Assembly: GCA_913777025.1 (NCBI GenBank)
Contig: CAJYQM010000279.1
Location: 1-34,975 of the forward strand
Length of the DNA stretch: 34,975 nt
Reading direction: 5' to 3'
Source of the DNA: an uncultured Massilia sp.
GTDB lineage: Bacteria > Pseudomonadota > Gammaproteobacteria > Burkholderiales > Burkholderiaceae_D
Below are positions 1-10,648 of this stretch, one piece after another. The stretch's first letter is position 1; each line of letters begins with the position of its first letter. The notes beneath the pieces were generated by a model. The model ran no database searches. It was given only the letters and a program-made list of their open reading frames with translations, and was not told where the DNA came from. A program made the translations under genes and the position numbers.

Positions 1-796
1 TGTTCAGGTGGATCGTGAACGGCAGGTCCTGCACCAGCACGCCGTCGGCCTGGGGGATGATCGCCGTGTTGCTGGCCTGCCCTTCGGGGATGCGGGTGTT
101 GCCGCGGAAGGTCGGGTTGCCCAGGCCGAGGCGGCTGGCGGCCGGGATCTCGGCGATCAGGCCGGCGCCGGTGAAGGGCGTCTTACCGAAGAACCATTCC
201 TGGAAGCGGATGGGCAGGTTCGAGTCGAGCAGGCCGCCCAGCAGGATGACGATGATGGCCGAGTGCGCGAAGATGTAGCCGAACTTGTTGCCGGCGCCCT
301 TCTTGGCCGCGACCAGTATGCCGCCGGCCTTGTCGACCAGTTTCACGCGGTAGCCGGCGTTGGACAGGCGCTGGCCGGTCTGGGTCGCCAGCGGCACGGC
401 GGGCAATGCCGCCACCCACTCCGTCTTGTGGTGGAAATTGCGCAGCGATTCTTCGCGCACGGTGTCGCGCCAGCTGCGCATGTCGCGCAGCATGCGCGGG
501 GCGTTGCGCAGGATGCACAGGAAGGTCGAGACGATCAGGAAGCCCAGGATCAGCAGGAACCACCAGGCCGAGTACACGGCGTACAGGCCGAGCTTGCGGA
601 AGATCTCGTACCAGAACGGCCCGAACTGGTTGATGTAGTCGGGCGCCGCCTGGTCCTGCTGCAGGATCGTGCCGATGATGGCGGCGATCGCGATCATGAT
701 CAGCAAGGCGATCGCGAAACGCATCGACGACACCAGTTCGACCGCTTCGGCCAGGCGGGGGCGGCGCGTATTCAATTCAATTCCGGTGGTGCTCAT
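1..796 (-). CDS. resB: Cytochrome c biogenesis protein ResB (partial, C-terminus outside window)
   Basis: ResB (Ccs1) is the membrane partner of CcsA/CcsB in System II cytochrome c maturation, which delivers haem to apocytochromes on the periplasmic side. The reading frame opens at an ATG (794-796) and stays open to the window edge, about 265 residues. The N-terminus is short and cytoplasmic (MSTTGIELNTRRP), followed by a hydrophobic segment near residues 26-46, a second near 74-96 within a Trp-rich stretch (SAWWFLLILGF), and a third near 185-200 (FAHSAIIVILLGGLLDSNLP). A soluble periplasmic part then starts. This topology and the RNFHHK region fit the ResB family. The partner ccsA/ccsB is expected just beyond the edge. 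The cytochrome c4 gene directly upstream on the same strand is a plausible client. Family call is strong; the C-terminal part cannot be checked. Confidence 0.88.
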   Translation of the reverse strand, partial: MSTTGIELNTRRPRLAEAVELVSSMRFAIALLIMIAIAAIIGTILQQDQAAPDYINQFGPFWYEIFRKLGLYAVYSAWWFLLILGFLIVSTFLCILRNAPRMLRDMRSWRDTVREESLRNFHHKTEWVAALPAVPLATQTGQRLSNAGYRVKLVDKAGGILVAAKKGAGNKFGYIFAHSAIIVILLGGLLDSNLPIRFQEWFFGKTPFTGAGLIAEIPAASRLGLGNPTFRGNTRIPEGQASNTAIIPQADGVLVQDLPFTIHLN

Positions 797-843
797 CGAT
801 CGATTATTTCCGTTCGGGACATCAAGTGCCGGGAGCATACAAC

Positions 844-874
844 AAAAAGGGCGGCTTGCCGGAGCAGCCGCCCT
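844..874 (-). terminator. Rho-independent terminator of the cytochrome c4 gene
   Basis: A 9-bp perfect GC-rich stem (848-856 with 866-874, loop of 9) is followed on the minus strand by a run of five T. It lies about 105 bp past the cytochrome c4 stop codon and before resB, so resB probably has its own promoter in the short space 797-843. Confidence 0.75.
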
Positions 875-979
875 GTTTATGACTTCATCTATACGCTGGC
901 TTCGATTACGTGCATAGTGACGGTGCCGTCAACAATCGCCGCGTGGACGGCACAGCCGGCTGCGCGCCCCGGTCCCACC

Positions 980-1669
980 CTATTTCAGCCCGGCGATGTA
1001 GTCGGCGACCGCTTTCATCTCATCGTCCGACATGCGCTTGGCCAGCGCACCCATCTGCGGGCTGTTGTTGCGCGCATTGGTCTTGAAGGCTTGCAGCTGG
1101 GCGATGGTGTAATCCTGGTGCTGGCCGGCCAGGCGCGGGTACTGGGCCGGGATGCCGCCGCCGGTGGCGCCGTGGCAGCTGGCGCAGGCGGCCACGCCAC
1201 GGTCGGCGATGCCGCCACGATAGATCTTGCGGCCCAGCTCCAGCGTGTCCTTGTTGCGCGCCGCGCCCTGCTTCGGCTGCTGGGTCGCGAGCCAGGCGGC
1301 GATGTTCTGCTTTTCTTCCTCGGACAGCATCTTGGCGTAGGTGGTCATCACCGGCTGGTTGCGGTTCGGGGTGGTGAAATCGACGAGCTGCTTGTGCAGG
1401 TAGGTGCCGACCTGGCCGGCCAGCTTGGGATTGGCGACGATGGTCGAGTTGCCGCCGGCGCCATGGCAGGACGCGCAGGCCGGCAGGCCGCGGGCATTGT
1501 CGCCGGTGTCGTAGAGCGAACCGCCCTTGGCCGGATCGATCTTGGCCGCTGCGGGCGCATGGGCCGCATCCGCGGCGTGGACCAGGCTGCCGGTGCCGAA
1601 TGCCAGCGTGGCCATCAACAAGGACTTCACGAACGCCGCGCGCGCGGCCGGTAAGAACACACGATCCAC
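980..1669 (-). CDS. Dihaem cytochrome c4
   Basis: A periplasmic dihaem c-type cytochrome of 229 residues, the size expected for cytochrome c4, an electron donor to terminal oxidases. The start is a GTG (1667-1669) preceded by an AGGGGG ribosome-binding site at good spacing. Residues 1-32 look like a signal peptide (Arg/Lys n-region, Ala/Leu core, cut near VHA-AD). Two tandem cytochrome domains each carry a CASCH haem-binding motif (C65-H69 and C162-H166). Each is followed by a Met-rich segment (MTTYAKMLS near 108-116, MGALAKRMS near 206-214) that should supply the distal Met ligand. It sits beside resB (haem attachment) and divergently from engB, an arrangement I recall from other beta- and gammaproteobacteria. 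Other small dihaem cytochromes are possible, but repeat structure and length favour c4. Confidence 0.9.
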   Translation of the reverse strand: MDRVFLPAARAAFVKSLLMATLAFGTGSLVHAADAAHAPAAAKIDPAKGGSLYDTGDNARGLPACASCHGAGGNSTIVANPKLAGQVGTYLHKQLVDFTTPNRNQPVMTTYAKMLSEEEKQNIAAWLATQQPKQGAARNKDTLELGRKIYRGGIADRGVAACASCHGATGGGIPAQYPRLAGQHQDYTIAQLQAFKTNARNNSPQMGALAKRMSDDEMKAVADYIAGLK

Positions 1670-1682
1670 TCAAGCCCCCTGA

Positions 1683-3590
<1,908 letters not shown>

Positions 3591-3612
3591 TATATATAAG
3601 TAAGCAATAAGA

Positions 3613-3638
3613 AACCGCGCCCGGAGCGCGGTTTTTTT
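3613..3638 (+). terminator. Rho-independent terminator of engB-hemB
   Basis: An 8-bp GC stem (3613-3620 with 3626-3633, loop of 5) runs into seven T. On the minus strand the stem is followed by TTTCTTATT, so it may also end transcripts of the convergent gene at 3714-4721. Confidence 0.88.
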
Positions 3639-3656
3639 ATGCGTTATCGCTGTGCA

Positions 3657-3707
3657 CGCCTGGATTCCCGCCTGGGCGGGAAGTCAGGTCCCGCAATGCC
3701 GGAAATG
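3657..3707. repeat. Degenerate REP-like intergenic repeat
   Basis: Contains GGATTCCCGCCTGGGCGGGAA, a short palindrome with a GCCTGGGC core, followed by a decayed second half ending in GGAAATGACGG. It matches the style of the inverted unit at 16073-16103 (GGATCCCCGCCTTCGCGG) and of REP-like elements I recall from other betaproteobacteria. Confidence 0.5.
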
Positions 3708-3713
3708 ACGGTT

Positions 3714-4721
3714 TCAGCCGCCGCGTCGTGGCGGCTTGTACTCAGGGAACATTTCCTTGAACAGGAAATCCATCAATTCCTGCGTATCCTGCGGCCGCGC
3801 CGACAAGGTCACGACCCGGTTCAGGCGGTGCGAATCCCACTCGAAGTCGCCGGTCTTTTCCTTGCGGATCAGCTCGATCATCTTCTTGACCACGGCCGTT
3901 TCGATGTCCGGCTCGCTGCCGCGCTCCACCGTCACGGCGGTCAGCCAGCGGCGCTTGAAGTTCGGGTTCCAGCCACGGAACTTGAGGTCGGCCTTGCTGA
4001 AAGTCTGGTTGCTCAGGCTGAACACGCCGCCGGTCTCGTTCGGGTCCTGGCCGCCGCGGCCATTGATGGCGGCGATGTTGGCCAGGGCGTTGCGGGTGCC
4101 GCGCGCGGCATCGCTTTCCTCGGCCGGCTGGTCGCTCTGGCTCGGGGCGCCGCGCGCCTTGCGGCGTTTCTCGATATAGGCCGCCATGTCGGTTTCGTCC
4201 GGCTCCAGCTTGGTTTCCTGCTTCGGCTGGGGTTTCGGTTCCTCGACCGGTTTTTCCTTCGGCAAGGTGATCGTGTTCGGCAGGCGCTGCACCTGGGTCA
4301 CGCGCGGCGGCGTCGGCTTGGACGGCGCCGGCTTCGACGCCTTTTTCGACGGCTCGGCCGGCGACTTCGGCGCTGGCTTGTTCGGCTTCAAGGGCGGCAG
4401 CCAGACGATGGCTTCGCCGGACTTGGGCGGTGCGTGTTTCTCCACCTTGGGCTGGAACAGCCAGACGCCCACCAGCAGCAGGTGCAGCGCGACCGTGACG
4501 ATCAGGCCCCAGCGCCGATTGCCCTGCTGTTGTCCGTAAGTGACCACTTTGCGTCCGGGCAGCGGCTGGCCGCAATGTGCGCAGACATCGCTGTCATCCA
4601 GGGAGATATGGGAGTGGTCACGCAAGATGGTCAACGGTATGAGAGAAAGGGCTATGGGCGGTCCAGTGCGGCAGTCTACCCTGTTTGACTTGGTCACGCA
4701 CCTGTGTTGGACCTTTGCCAA
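3714..4721 (-). CDS. Uncharacterised membrane-anchored protein with CxxC pair and TonB-like proline-rich stretch
   Basis: I do not recognise a named family. Reading from the first possible start (a TTG at 4721; the true start may be a GTG 8 codons later or a TTG near codon 30, because no ATG exists before codon ~180), the protein has: a short N-terminal segment with CAHCGQP (C47, C50), like half of a zinc ribbon; one membrane helix at about 72-90; a Pro/Lys/Glu-rich stretch at about 95-175 resembling the periplasm-spanning part of TonB; then a more ordered C-terminal domain (about 215-330) with many aromatic and charged residues (FRGWNPNFKRRW). The layout suggests a cytoplasmic N-terminus, an inner-membrane anchor and a periplasmic C-terminus. 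It is a single gene, convergent with hemB. The C-terminal domain does not show the TonB YP motif, so I do not call it TonB. Confidence 0.7.
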   Translation of the reverse strand: MAKVQHRCVTKSNRVDCRTGPPIALSLIPLTILRDHSHISLDDSDVCAHCGQPLPGRKVVTYGQQQGNRRWGLIVTVALHLLLVGVWLFQPKVEKHAPPKSGEAIVWLPPLKPNKPAPKSPAEPSKKASKPAPSKPTPPRVTQVQRLPNTITLPKEKPVEEPKPQPKQETKLEPDETDMAAYIEKRRKARGAPSQSDQPAEESDAARGTRNALANIAAINGRGGQDPNETGGVFSLSNQTFSKADLKFRGWNPNFKRRWLTAVTVERGSEPDIETAVVKKMIELIRKEKTGDFEWDSHRLNRVVTLSARPQDTQELMDFLFKEMFPEYKPPRRGG

Positions 4722-4784
4722 CAGCTTACAAGCTGATCAAATTGATGGTTGTTACAGTGTGTATCAAAAGATGCCAGAAAGAAT

Positions 4785-4816
4785 CGGTTGATGTGGTGCC
4801 TGCGCGACATCAACCG
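4785..4816 (-). terminator. Hairpin after the RND permease gene, probable terminator
   Basis: A perfect 10-bp stem (4785-4794 with 4807-4816, loop of 12) begins 19 bp past the permease stop codon. The minus-strand tail ATTCTTTCT is only moderately T-rich. The opposite side is also T/A-rich, so it may act in both directions. Confidence 0.5.
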
Positions 4817-4834
4817 ACCCTTATTATTTTAACA

Positions 4835-7800
4835 CTATGCCACCTTGGTCAATATGACGGCTGGCGCATCGTGTTTGTCAGCAACATCGATCTGCTCGTC
4901 GCTCATCGGGCCGCTGCCGCTGTAGCGGTCCAGGTAGAGATAGATCACCGGGGTGATGTACAGCGTGATCACCTGCGAGAAGATCAGCCCGCCGCACACC
5001 GCCAGGCCCAGCGGCTGGCGCAGTTCGGCGCCGGCCCCGAGGCCGAGGGCGATGGGCAAGGCGCCCATCAGCGCGGCCAGCGTCGTCATCATGATCGGAC
5101 GGAAACGCAGGATACACGCTTCACGGATCGCTGTTTCAGGCGTCATCCCCGCGTTGCGCTGGGCGTCCAGCGCGAAGTCGATCATCATGATCGCGTTCTT
5201 CTTGACGATACCGATCAGCATCAGGATGCCGATCATGGCGATCATCGTCAAGTCCATGTTGAACAGGCGCAGCGTCAGCAGCGCACCCACGGCCGCCGAC
5301 GGCAGGCCGGCCAGGATGGTCAGCGGGTGGATGAAGCTTTCATACAGCACGCCCAGCAGCACGTAGATCACGCCGACGGCCGCGATGATCAGGATCAGCT
5401 GGCTCGACTGCGAGTCCTGGAAGACCGCCGCGTCGCCGCCGTACTTGGTGATGATGGAAGACGGCAGCTTCATGTCGCGGCCCATCTGCTCGATCGCCGC
5501 GGTCGCCTCGCCCAGCGGCGCGTCCGGCGCCAGGTTGAAGGACAGCGTGATCGCCTGCAGCTGGCCCTGGTGGTTGACGGCGATCGGGCCGACCGTGCGC
5601 TTCACCACGGCCAGGCTGGACAGCTGCACCAGCTGGCCGGTCTTGCTGCGCACCGACAGGCGCGACAGCGCATCCTCGAACTGGCGGTCCTCGTTCGCCG
5701 TCTCCAGGATCACGTAATAGCTGGCCGCGGTCGAGTAGATGGTCGACACCTGGCGTTCGCCGAAGGCGGCGTACAGCGCGGTGCGCACGTCGCCCAGCTG
5801 CACGCCGAGCAGGTTGGCTTTGTCGCGGTCGATGTCGAGCGTGGCTTGCAGGCCCTTTTCCTGGGTGTCGCTGGTGACGTCGCGGAACAGCGGGTTGTTG
5901 CGCATGCGTTCCATGAAGTCGTTGGCCCAGCGGCCGATGTCCTCGCCCGACACGCTCTGCAGCGTGTACTGGTAGCGGCTCTTGCTCTGGCGGCCGCCCA
6001 GCTGCAGATTCTGCACCGGCGCCATGTAGACGTTGATGCCGGCGATCTTGCGCGTGGCCTTGCGCAGGCGCTCCAGCACCTGCGGCATCTTGTCGCGCTC
6101 CTCGCGCGGCTTGAGCACGACGAACATGCGCCCACCATTGCCGCCGCCCGAGAACGCGGTCACGTCCTGCACCGCCGGGTCGGCCTTGATCACGGCCGCG
6201 GTGCGCTCCTGCAGCAGCGTCATCGCCGAGGACGAGATGTCTTCCGCCGCTTCGGTGGACACGCGCAGCTGGCCGATGTCTTCCTCCGGGAAGAAGCCTT
6301 TCGGGATGGTCGTGTACATCACGGCCGTCAGCGCGAAGGTGCCGAGCGCGATCATCAGCACGATGAAGCGGTACTTCAACGCCAGGTCCAGCGTCGATGC
6401 GTAGCCGTTGCGCAGCTTGGTGAAACCGGCTTCGAAGTGGCGGCCGATGAAGCTCTTTTCTTCCGTGTGGTCGTGGCCCGCATTTCCTTCATGCGCAGGG
6501 AGCAGGCGCGAGGCCAGCATCGGCACCAGGGTCAGCGACACCACGGCCGACACCAGGATCGCCAGGCCGACGATCACGGCGAATTCGTGGAACAGCAGGC
6601 CGATCACGCCCGGCATGAAGAAGATCGGGATGAACACGGCAATCAGCGAGATCGAGATCGAGATGATGGTGAAGCCCATCTCGCGCGAGCCTTCGAGGGC
6701 GGCGCGCATCGGCTTCTTGCCCATCTCGATGTGGCGCACGATGTTTTCCAGCACCACGATGGCGTCGTCGACCACCAGGCCGACCGCCAGCGTGATGCCC
6801 AGCAGCGAGATGTTGTCCAGGCTGTAGCCCAGCCAGTACAGCAGGCTCAACGCCCCCAGCAGCGAGATCGGCATCGTCACGGCCGGGATGAAGGTGGCCG
6901 AGGCGCGGTGCAGGAACAGGAAGATCACCATCACCACCAGGCCCACGGTCAGCGCCAGCGTGAAGTTCACGTCGTGGAGCGCTTCGCGGATCGAGACCGA
7001 GCGGTCGTTGACCAGGTTGATCTTGATGGAGGCCGGCAGCTGGGACTGGAAGCGCGGCAGCAGGTTGCGCACGTGGTCGACCACCTGCACGGTATTCGCG
7101 TCCGGCTGGCGCTGCACCAGCAGCACGATGGCGCGCTCGCCGTTGTAGGCGCCGTAGGCCTTGGTCGACTGGTAGCTGTCCTCGACCTCGGCCACGTCGC
7201 GCAAGTGCACCGGCTGGCCGTCGCGGGTGGCGACGATCAGCTCGCGGAAGTCGGCCGCCTTCATCATCTGCGGCGGACCCTGGATGGTCAGGGTCTGCTG
7301 CGGACCGTCCAGGATGCCGAGCGCCGAGTTCGAGTTGGCCGAGCGCAGCGCGGTGGCCAGTTCGTCCATCGTCAGGTTACGCGCGTTCATCAGGTCGGTT
7401 TTCGCGCGCACGCGCACCGCGAACTTCTTGCCGCCGTTGACCTGCACCTGGGCCACGCCCGGCAGCGTCGAAATCGCAGGCGACACCAGGTTCTCGGCGT
7501 AGTCGTTCAGCTCCGACAGGTTCATCGACGGCGAAGTCATGGTCATGAACAGCACCGGCGCGTCGGCGGGGTTGACCTTGCGGTAGGACGGCAGGTCCGT
7601 CATCTCCTGCGGCAGCTGGCGCTGGGCGGCCAGCAGCGCGGCCTGGACGTCGACCGCGGCTTCGTTGATGTTGATCGAGGTGTCGAATTCCAGCGTCAGC
7701 GAGGTGTTGCCCTGGGTGCTGGTCGAGGTGATCAGGTTGATGCCGGGGATGGTCGAGAACTGCTTCTCGAGCGGCAGCGCCACCGACGAGGCCATGGTCT

Positions 7801-7969
7801 CGGGGCTGGCGCCGGACAGGTTGGCGTTGACGTTGATGACCGGCGTGTTATAGCTGGGCAGCGCCGCGACCGGGATGTGCGAATAGGCCAGGATGCCGAC
7901 CAGGATCAGGCTGATCGACAACAGCACGACCATGATCGGCCGGCGGATACACAGTTCGGACAGGTTCAT
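4835..7969 (-). CDS. RND efflux permease (HAE-1 family, MdtB/MdtC-like)
   Basis: An inner-membrane proton-driven multidrug pump subunit of 1044 residues, the normal length for AcrB/MdtC-type permeases. The N-terminus MNLSELCIRRPIM starts the first membrane helix. The proton-relay pair lies in GLVVDDAIVVLENI (D401, D402) in helix 4, and the matching Lys-Asn segment GIVKKNAIMMIDFAL appears late in the protein. Large periplasmic loops follow helices 1 and 7. It starts 5 bp after the adaptor gene stop, so the two are co-translated. No outer-membrane factor gene is nearby, so a TolC-like channel encoded elsewhere is presumably used. Only one permease is present, whereas E. coli MdtBC uses two. Substrates cannot be read from sequence. 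Confidence 0.93.
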   Translation of the reverse strand: MNLSELCIRRPIMVVLLSISLILVGILAYSHIPVAALPSYNTPVINVNANLSGASPETMASSVALPLEKQFSTIPGINLITSTSTQGNTSLTLEFDTSININEAAVDVQAALLAAQRQLPQEMTDLPSYRKVNPADAPVLFMTMTSPSMNLSELNDYAENLVSPAISTLPGVAQVQVNGGKKFAVRVRAKTDLMNARNLTMDELATALRSANSNSALGILDGPQQTLTIQGPPQMMKAADFRELIVATRDGQPVHLRDVAEVEDSYQSTKAYGAYNGERAIVLLVQRQPDANTVQVVDHVRNLLPRFQSQLPASIKINLVNDRSVSIREALHDVNFTLALTVGLVVMVIFLFLHRASATFIPAVTMPISLLGALSLLYWLGYSLDNISLLGITLAVGLVVDDAIVVLENIVRHIEMGKKPMRAALEGSREMGFTIISISISLIAVFIPIFFMPGVIGLLFHEFAVIVGLAILVSAVVSLTLVPMLASRLLPAHEGNAGHDHTEEKSFIGRHFEAGFTKLRNGYASTLDLALKYRFIVLMIALGTFALTAVMYTTIPKGFFPEEDIGQLRVSTEAAEDISSSAMTLLQERTAAVIKADPAVQDVTAFSGGGNGGRMFVVLKPREERDKMPQVLERLRKATRKIAGINVYMAPVQNLQLGGRQSKSRYQYTLQSVSGEDIGRWANDFMERMRNNPLFRDVTSDTQEKGLQATLDIDRDKANLLGVQLGDVRTALYAAFGERQVSTIYSTAASYYVILETANEDRQFEDALSRLSVRSKTGQLVQLSSLAVVKRTVGPIAVNHQGQLQAITLSFNLAPDAPLGEATAAIEQMGRDMKLPSSIITKYGGDAAVFQDSQSSQLILIIAAVGVIYVLLGVLYESFIHPLTILAGLPSAAVGALLTLRLFNMDLTMIAMIGILMLIGIVKKNAIMMIDFALDAQRNAGMTPETAIREACILRFRPIMMTTLAALMGALPIALGLGAGAELRQPLGLAVCGGLIFSQVITLYITPVIYLYLDRYSGSGPMSDEQIDVADKHDAPAVILTKVA

Positions 7970-7974
7970 CGTGC

Positions 7975-9195
7975 TCAGCCCTTGTTCGGGGTGGCGTCGG
8001 CGGTGGCCGTGGCGGATGGACCTCCCTTGCCGTGGCCTTTAGCCTTGTCGCCGTCCACCTCGGAGGCCAGGCGCACCTTGCCGCCCGGGCGCACGTTCTG
8101 CTTGCCCTCGGTGATGATGGTCTCGCTGCCGGTGAGGCCGGTGACGGCGGCGCTCTCGCCGAAGCCGTACACGCGTTGCACCGGCACCTGCTTCGGCGTG
8201 CGGTCCTTCTCCAGCACGTAGACGAAGGTGCCCTGCGCGCTGGTGATGATGGCGTTCTGCGGCACCACGACGGCATCCTTGATGGTCTGCACCGTCACCT
8301 TCGTGTTCACGTACTGGCCGGGCCAGAGCGTGGTCTCGCGGTTGTCGAATTCGGCCTTGACCTTGATGGTGCCGGCGGTCGGGTCGACGGTGTTGTCGAC
8401 GAAGCTGAGCACACCGTTCACCGGCGCCAGCCCCGCACCCGGGGAGGCCTGCACGTCGATCTTGCCGCGCTTCTGGGCCGCCAGCAGGGCCGGCAGGCTC
8501 GATTCGGGCAGGGTGAAGGCGACGTTGATCGGATCGAGCTGGGTGATGGTGGTCAGCGAAGTCGCCGGCTGCACCAGGCTGCCCGGGTAGACGCCGATGC
8601 CGCCCACGCGGCCCGACATCGGCGCGCGGATCGCCGTGTAGCTGGTGGCCACGCCCGCGGCGCGCGCGGACGCGATGTCGGCGTTCAGGGTGGCGCGGGC
8701 CTGGTCGACCTGGGCGCGCAGCGTGTCCACCGCGCTCTGGGAGAAGAACTTCTGGGCCAGCAGTTCCTGGCTGCGCTTGTATTGGCGTTCGAGGTCGGCC
8801 AGCGAGGCGCGGTCGCGTTCGACCTGGGCCTGGGCCTTGTCCTGGTTGGCGCGGTCGGCACGGTCGTCCAGCGAGAACAGCAGCTCGCCCTGTTTGACGA
8901 ACTGGCCTTCCCTGATGTGGACCGTGCGGATGGTGGCGGTGGTCTGCGGATGCAGGTCGACGGTGCGGATCGGCGTCACGGTGCCGTTGGCCACCTGCAG
9001 CACCGGCACGTCCTGGCGCTGCGGCGCGACCACGTTGACCACGGCCGGCGGCTGGGCGCCGCCCTTGCCGCCATGCCCGCCCTGCCCGCCGGCGGCGCCT
9101 TCGGCAGGGCCGGCATCGCCGTGGTTGACATACCATGCTCCCGCGCCGGCGACGACGACCACGGCGGCGATGAGACCGAGATTCTTGTTTTTCAT
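7975..9195 (-). CDS. RND efflux periplasmic adaptor (membrane fusion protein, MdtA-like)
   Basis: A 406-residue HlyD/AcrA-type adaptor linking the RND permease to an outer-membrane channel. Residues 6-24 form an uncleaved anchor or signal segment (no lipobox Cys), followed by a Gly-rich linker (35-50). The lipoyl half-motifs (VHIREGQFVKQGELLFSLD and TAIRAPMSGRVGGIGVYPG) flank a coiled-coil hairpin rich in Arg, Gln and Ala at about 110-165. Beta-barrel and membrane-proximal domains follow (LWPGQYVNTKVTVQT). The C-terminus is a Lys/Gly/Ala-rich tail. It is the third gene of a regulator-kinase-adaptor-permease operon. A small hairpin (GCCGCC/GGCGGC) sits just before its ribosome-binding site, in the 85-bp gap after the kinase gene, and might adjust translation. 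Confidence 0.92.
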   Translation of the reverse strand: MKNKNLGLIAAVVVVAGAGAWYVNHGDAGPAEGAAGGQGGHGGKGGAQPPAVVNVVAPQRQDVPVLQVANGTVTPIRTVDLHPQTTATIRTVHIREGQFVKQGELLFSLDDRADRANQDKAQAQVERDRASLADLERQYKRSQELLAQKFFSQSAVDTLRAQVDQARATLNADIASARAAGVATSYTAIRAPMSGRVGGIGVYPGSLVQPATSLTTITQLDPINVAFTLPESSLPALLAAQKRGKIDVQASPGAGLAPVNGVLSFVDNTVDPTAGTIKVKAEFDNRETTLWPGQYVNTKVTVQTIKDAVVVPQNAIITSAQGTFVYVLEKDRTPKQVPVQRVYGFGESAAVTGLTGSETIITEGKQNVRPGGKVRLASEVDGDKAKGHGKGGPSATATADATPNKG

Positions 9196-9280
9196 TCCAC
9201 TCCCTGTGCCGCCCCTGGTGGCGGCTTCGTTTTTATAGGTGTAACCGCAAATTGTCGCACGGCGCCGTGACAGCGGCGTG

Positions 9281-10648
9281 TCATTTCCCGGGGTAGTACT
9301 CGGGCAGCATCAGGGTCACCTCGAGCCCGCCTTCCGGGTGGTTGGCGAGGGTGATGCTGCCGCCATGCTGCTCGGCGATGTTGCGTGCGATCGTCAGGCC
9401 CAGGCCGGTGCCGCCCGATTCGCGCGAGCGCGAGGTCTCGACGCGGTAGAACGGGTCGAACACGCGCGCCAGCTCCGCTTGCGGGATGCCGGGGCCGGCA
9501 TCAATGATGCGGATGCGCGCCGCGCCGTTGATGCGGTCGACGCTCACGCGCGCGGCGTGGCCGTACTTGACGGCGTTGTCGATCAGGTTGACCAGGCAGC
9601 GGCGCAGGTCGAGCGGACGGCCCAGCAGCGCCATGCCGGCGTGGCCGGACAGCGTCACGCGCTGGTTGGCGTCGGCGGCGTCGGCGCACACGGAATCGAG
9701 CAGCGAATCGAGGTCCAGCATCTGCATGGTCTCGGTGGTGTCCATGCTGCGCGCCAGATCCAGGCCTTCGCGCACCATCGCCTGCATCGCGGACAGGTCG
9801 CCGATCAGGCGTTCCTGCAGGTCCGGTTCGCAGACCTTTTCCAGGCGCAGGCGCATGCGGGTCAGCGGCGTCTGCAGGTCGTGGGTGATGGCGGCCAGCA
9901 TCTGGGTGCGCTGGAAGATGTACTGGCGGATGCGCGCCTGCATCGCGTTGAAGGCGGCGCTGGCCTGGCGGATCTCGTCGGCGCCGGTGAGATCGAGCGG
10001 GGGGTGGTTGATGTCGTTGCCGAGGTCCTTGGCGGCCTGCGCCAGCTGCTTGAGCGGGCGCGTGGTCATGCGCGCCACGGCGTAGGCGAGGAAGCCGATG
10101 CAGCCCAGGAACAGGGCAATGGTGAAGGTGTAATTGGTGCGTTCCGGCGAGATGGCCGAGCGCGGTGGCAGCACCGACAGGATCAGGTCGGTGCCGTCGC
10201 GCAGGCGGACGTTGACGCTCTCGCAGGTGCCGCGCCACTTCATGCGCAGCATGCCGAACAGCAGCGGCTGCTCGCGCGCGGTGTCGCACAAGGGCGGGCG
10301 TTCAGCCAGCGAACGCAGCAGGTAGCCCTTGCCCAGGCGCGCGCCCAGTGCGCGCGCGAACTCGGTCGGCTCGGGCAGCATCTCGGGCATGTGGGTGCCG
10401 GCTTCGATCAGGGCGATGCCGGGCCGGTTGGCGACCTTCAGGTAGGCGCCGCGCGCCGACGGCGGCACGATTTCGGTGGCCATGATCAACTGCTCGGCGC
10501 GGTCGAGCCAGGCCAGCTCGCGGAACTGGTCGATCATGCGCTGGCGCTCGGCGTCGGCGAGCAGTTGGGTCAGCGCGGAAGAGATCAGGATCCCCAGCAG
10601 GAGGGTGGCAAACACGCGGCCCGTCATCGAGCCGAGGAAAGCTCTCAC
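9281..10648 (-). CDS. Two-component sensor histidine kinase (BaeS/EnvZ class)
   Basis: A 455-residue membrane sensor kinase. Membrane helix 1 is at about 10-30. A periplasmic sensor region (about 31-172) contains two cysteines (C121, C142) that could form a disulfide. Helix 2 is at about 174-193, then a HAMP linker. The phosphoacceptor is H256 in AAITHDLQTPLTR. The ATPase domain shows NLIDNAVKYG, DAGPGIP and GGTGLGL. The start is a GTG whose first bases overlap the response-regulator stop codon (GTGA, 10645-10648), indicating translational coupling. Being upstream of an RND adaptor/permease pair and divergent from a Spy-like gene, it resembles BaeS functionally. The signal is probably envelope stress, which is an inference from context. 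The orthology to BaeS itself is not established. Confidence 0.93.
   Translation of the reverse strand: MRAFLGSMTGRVFATLLLGILISSALTQLLADAERQRMIDQFRELAWLDRAEQLIMATEIVPPSARGAYLKVANRPGIALIEAGTHMPEMLPEPTEFARALGARLGKGYLLRSLAERPPLCDTAREQPLLFGMLRMKWRGTCESVNVRLRDGTDLILSVLPPRSAISPERTNYTFTIALFLGCIGFLAYAVARMTTRPLKQLAQAAKDLGNDINHPPLDLTGADEIRQASAAFNAMQARIRQYIFQRTQMLAAITHDLQTPLTRMRLRLEKVCEPDLQERLIGDLSAMQAMVREGLDLARSMDTTETMQMLDLDSLLDSVCADAADANQRVTLSGHAGMALLGRPLDLRRCLVNLIDNAVKYGHAARVSVDRINGAARIRIIDAGPGIPQAELARVFDPFYRVETSRSRESGGTGLGLTIARNIAEQHGGSITLANHPEGGLEVTLMLPEYYPGK

Noticed and set aside
8..1654. Plus-strand frame of 548 codons across resB and cytochrome c4
   Set aside because: Antisense to two genes with clear motifs (haem-binding CxxCH, ResB helices).
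4685..8221. A plus-strand open frame of 1178 codons opposite the RND genes
   Set aside because: It is antisense to a full-length RND permease and adaptor with all family motifs. Its His/Arg/Gln/Asp-rich composition is typical of the opposite strand of high-GC coding DNA.
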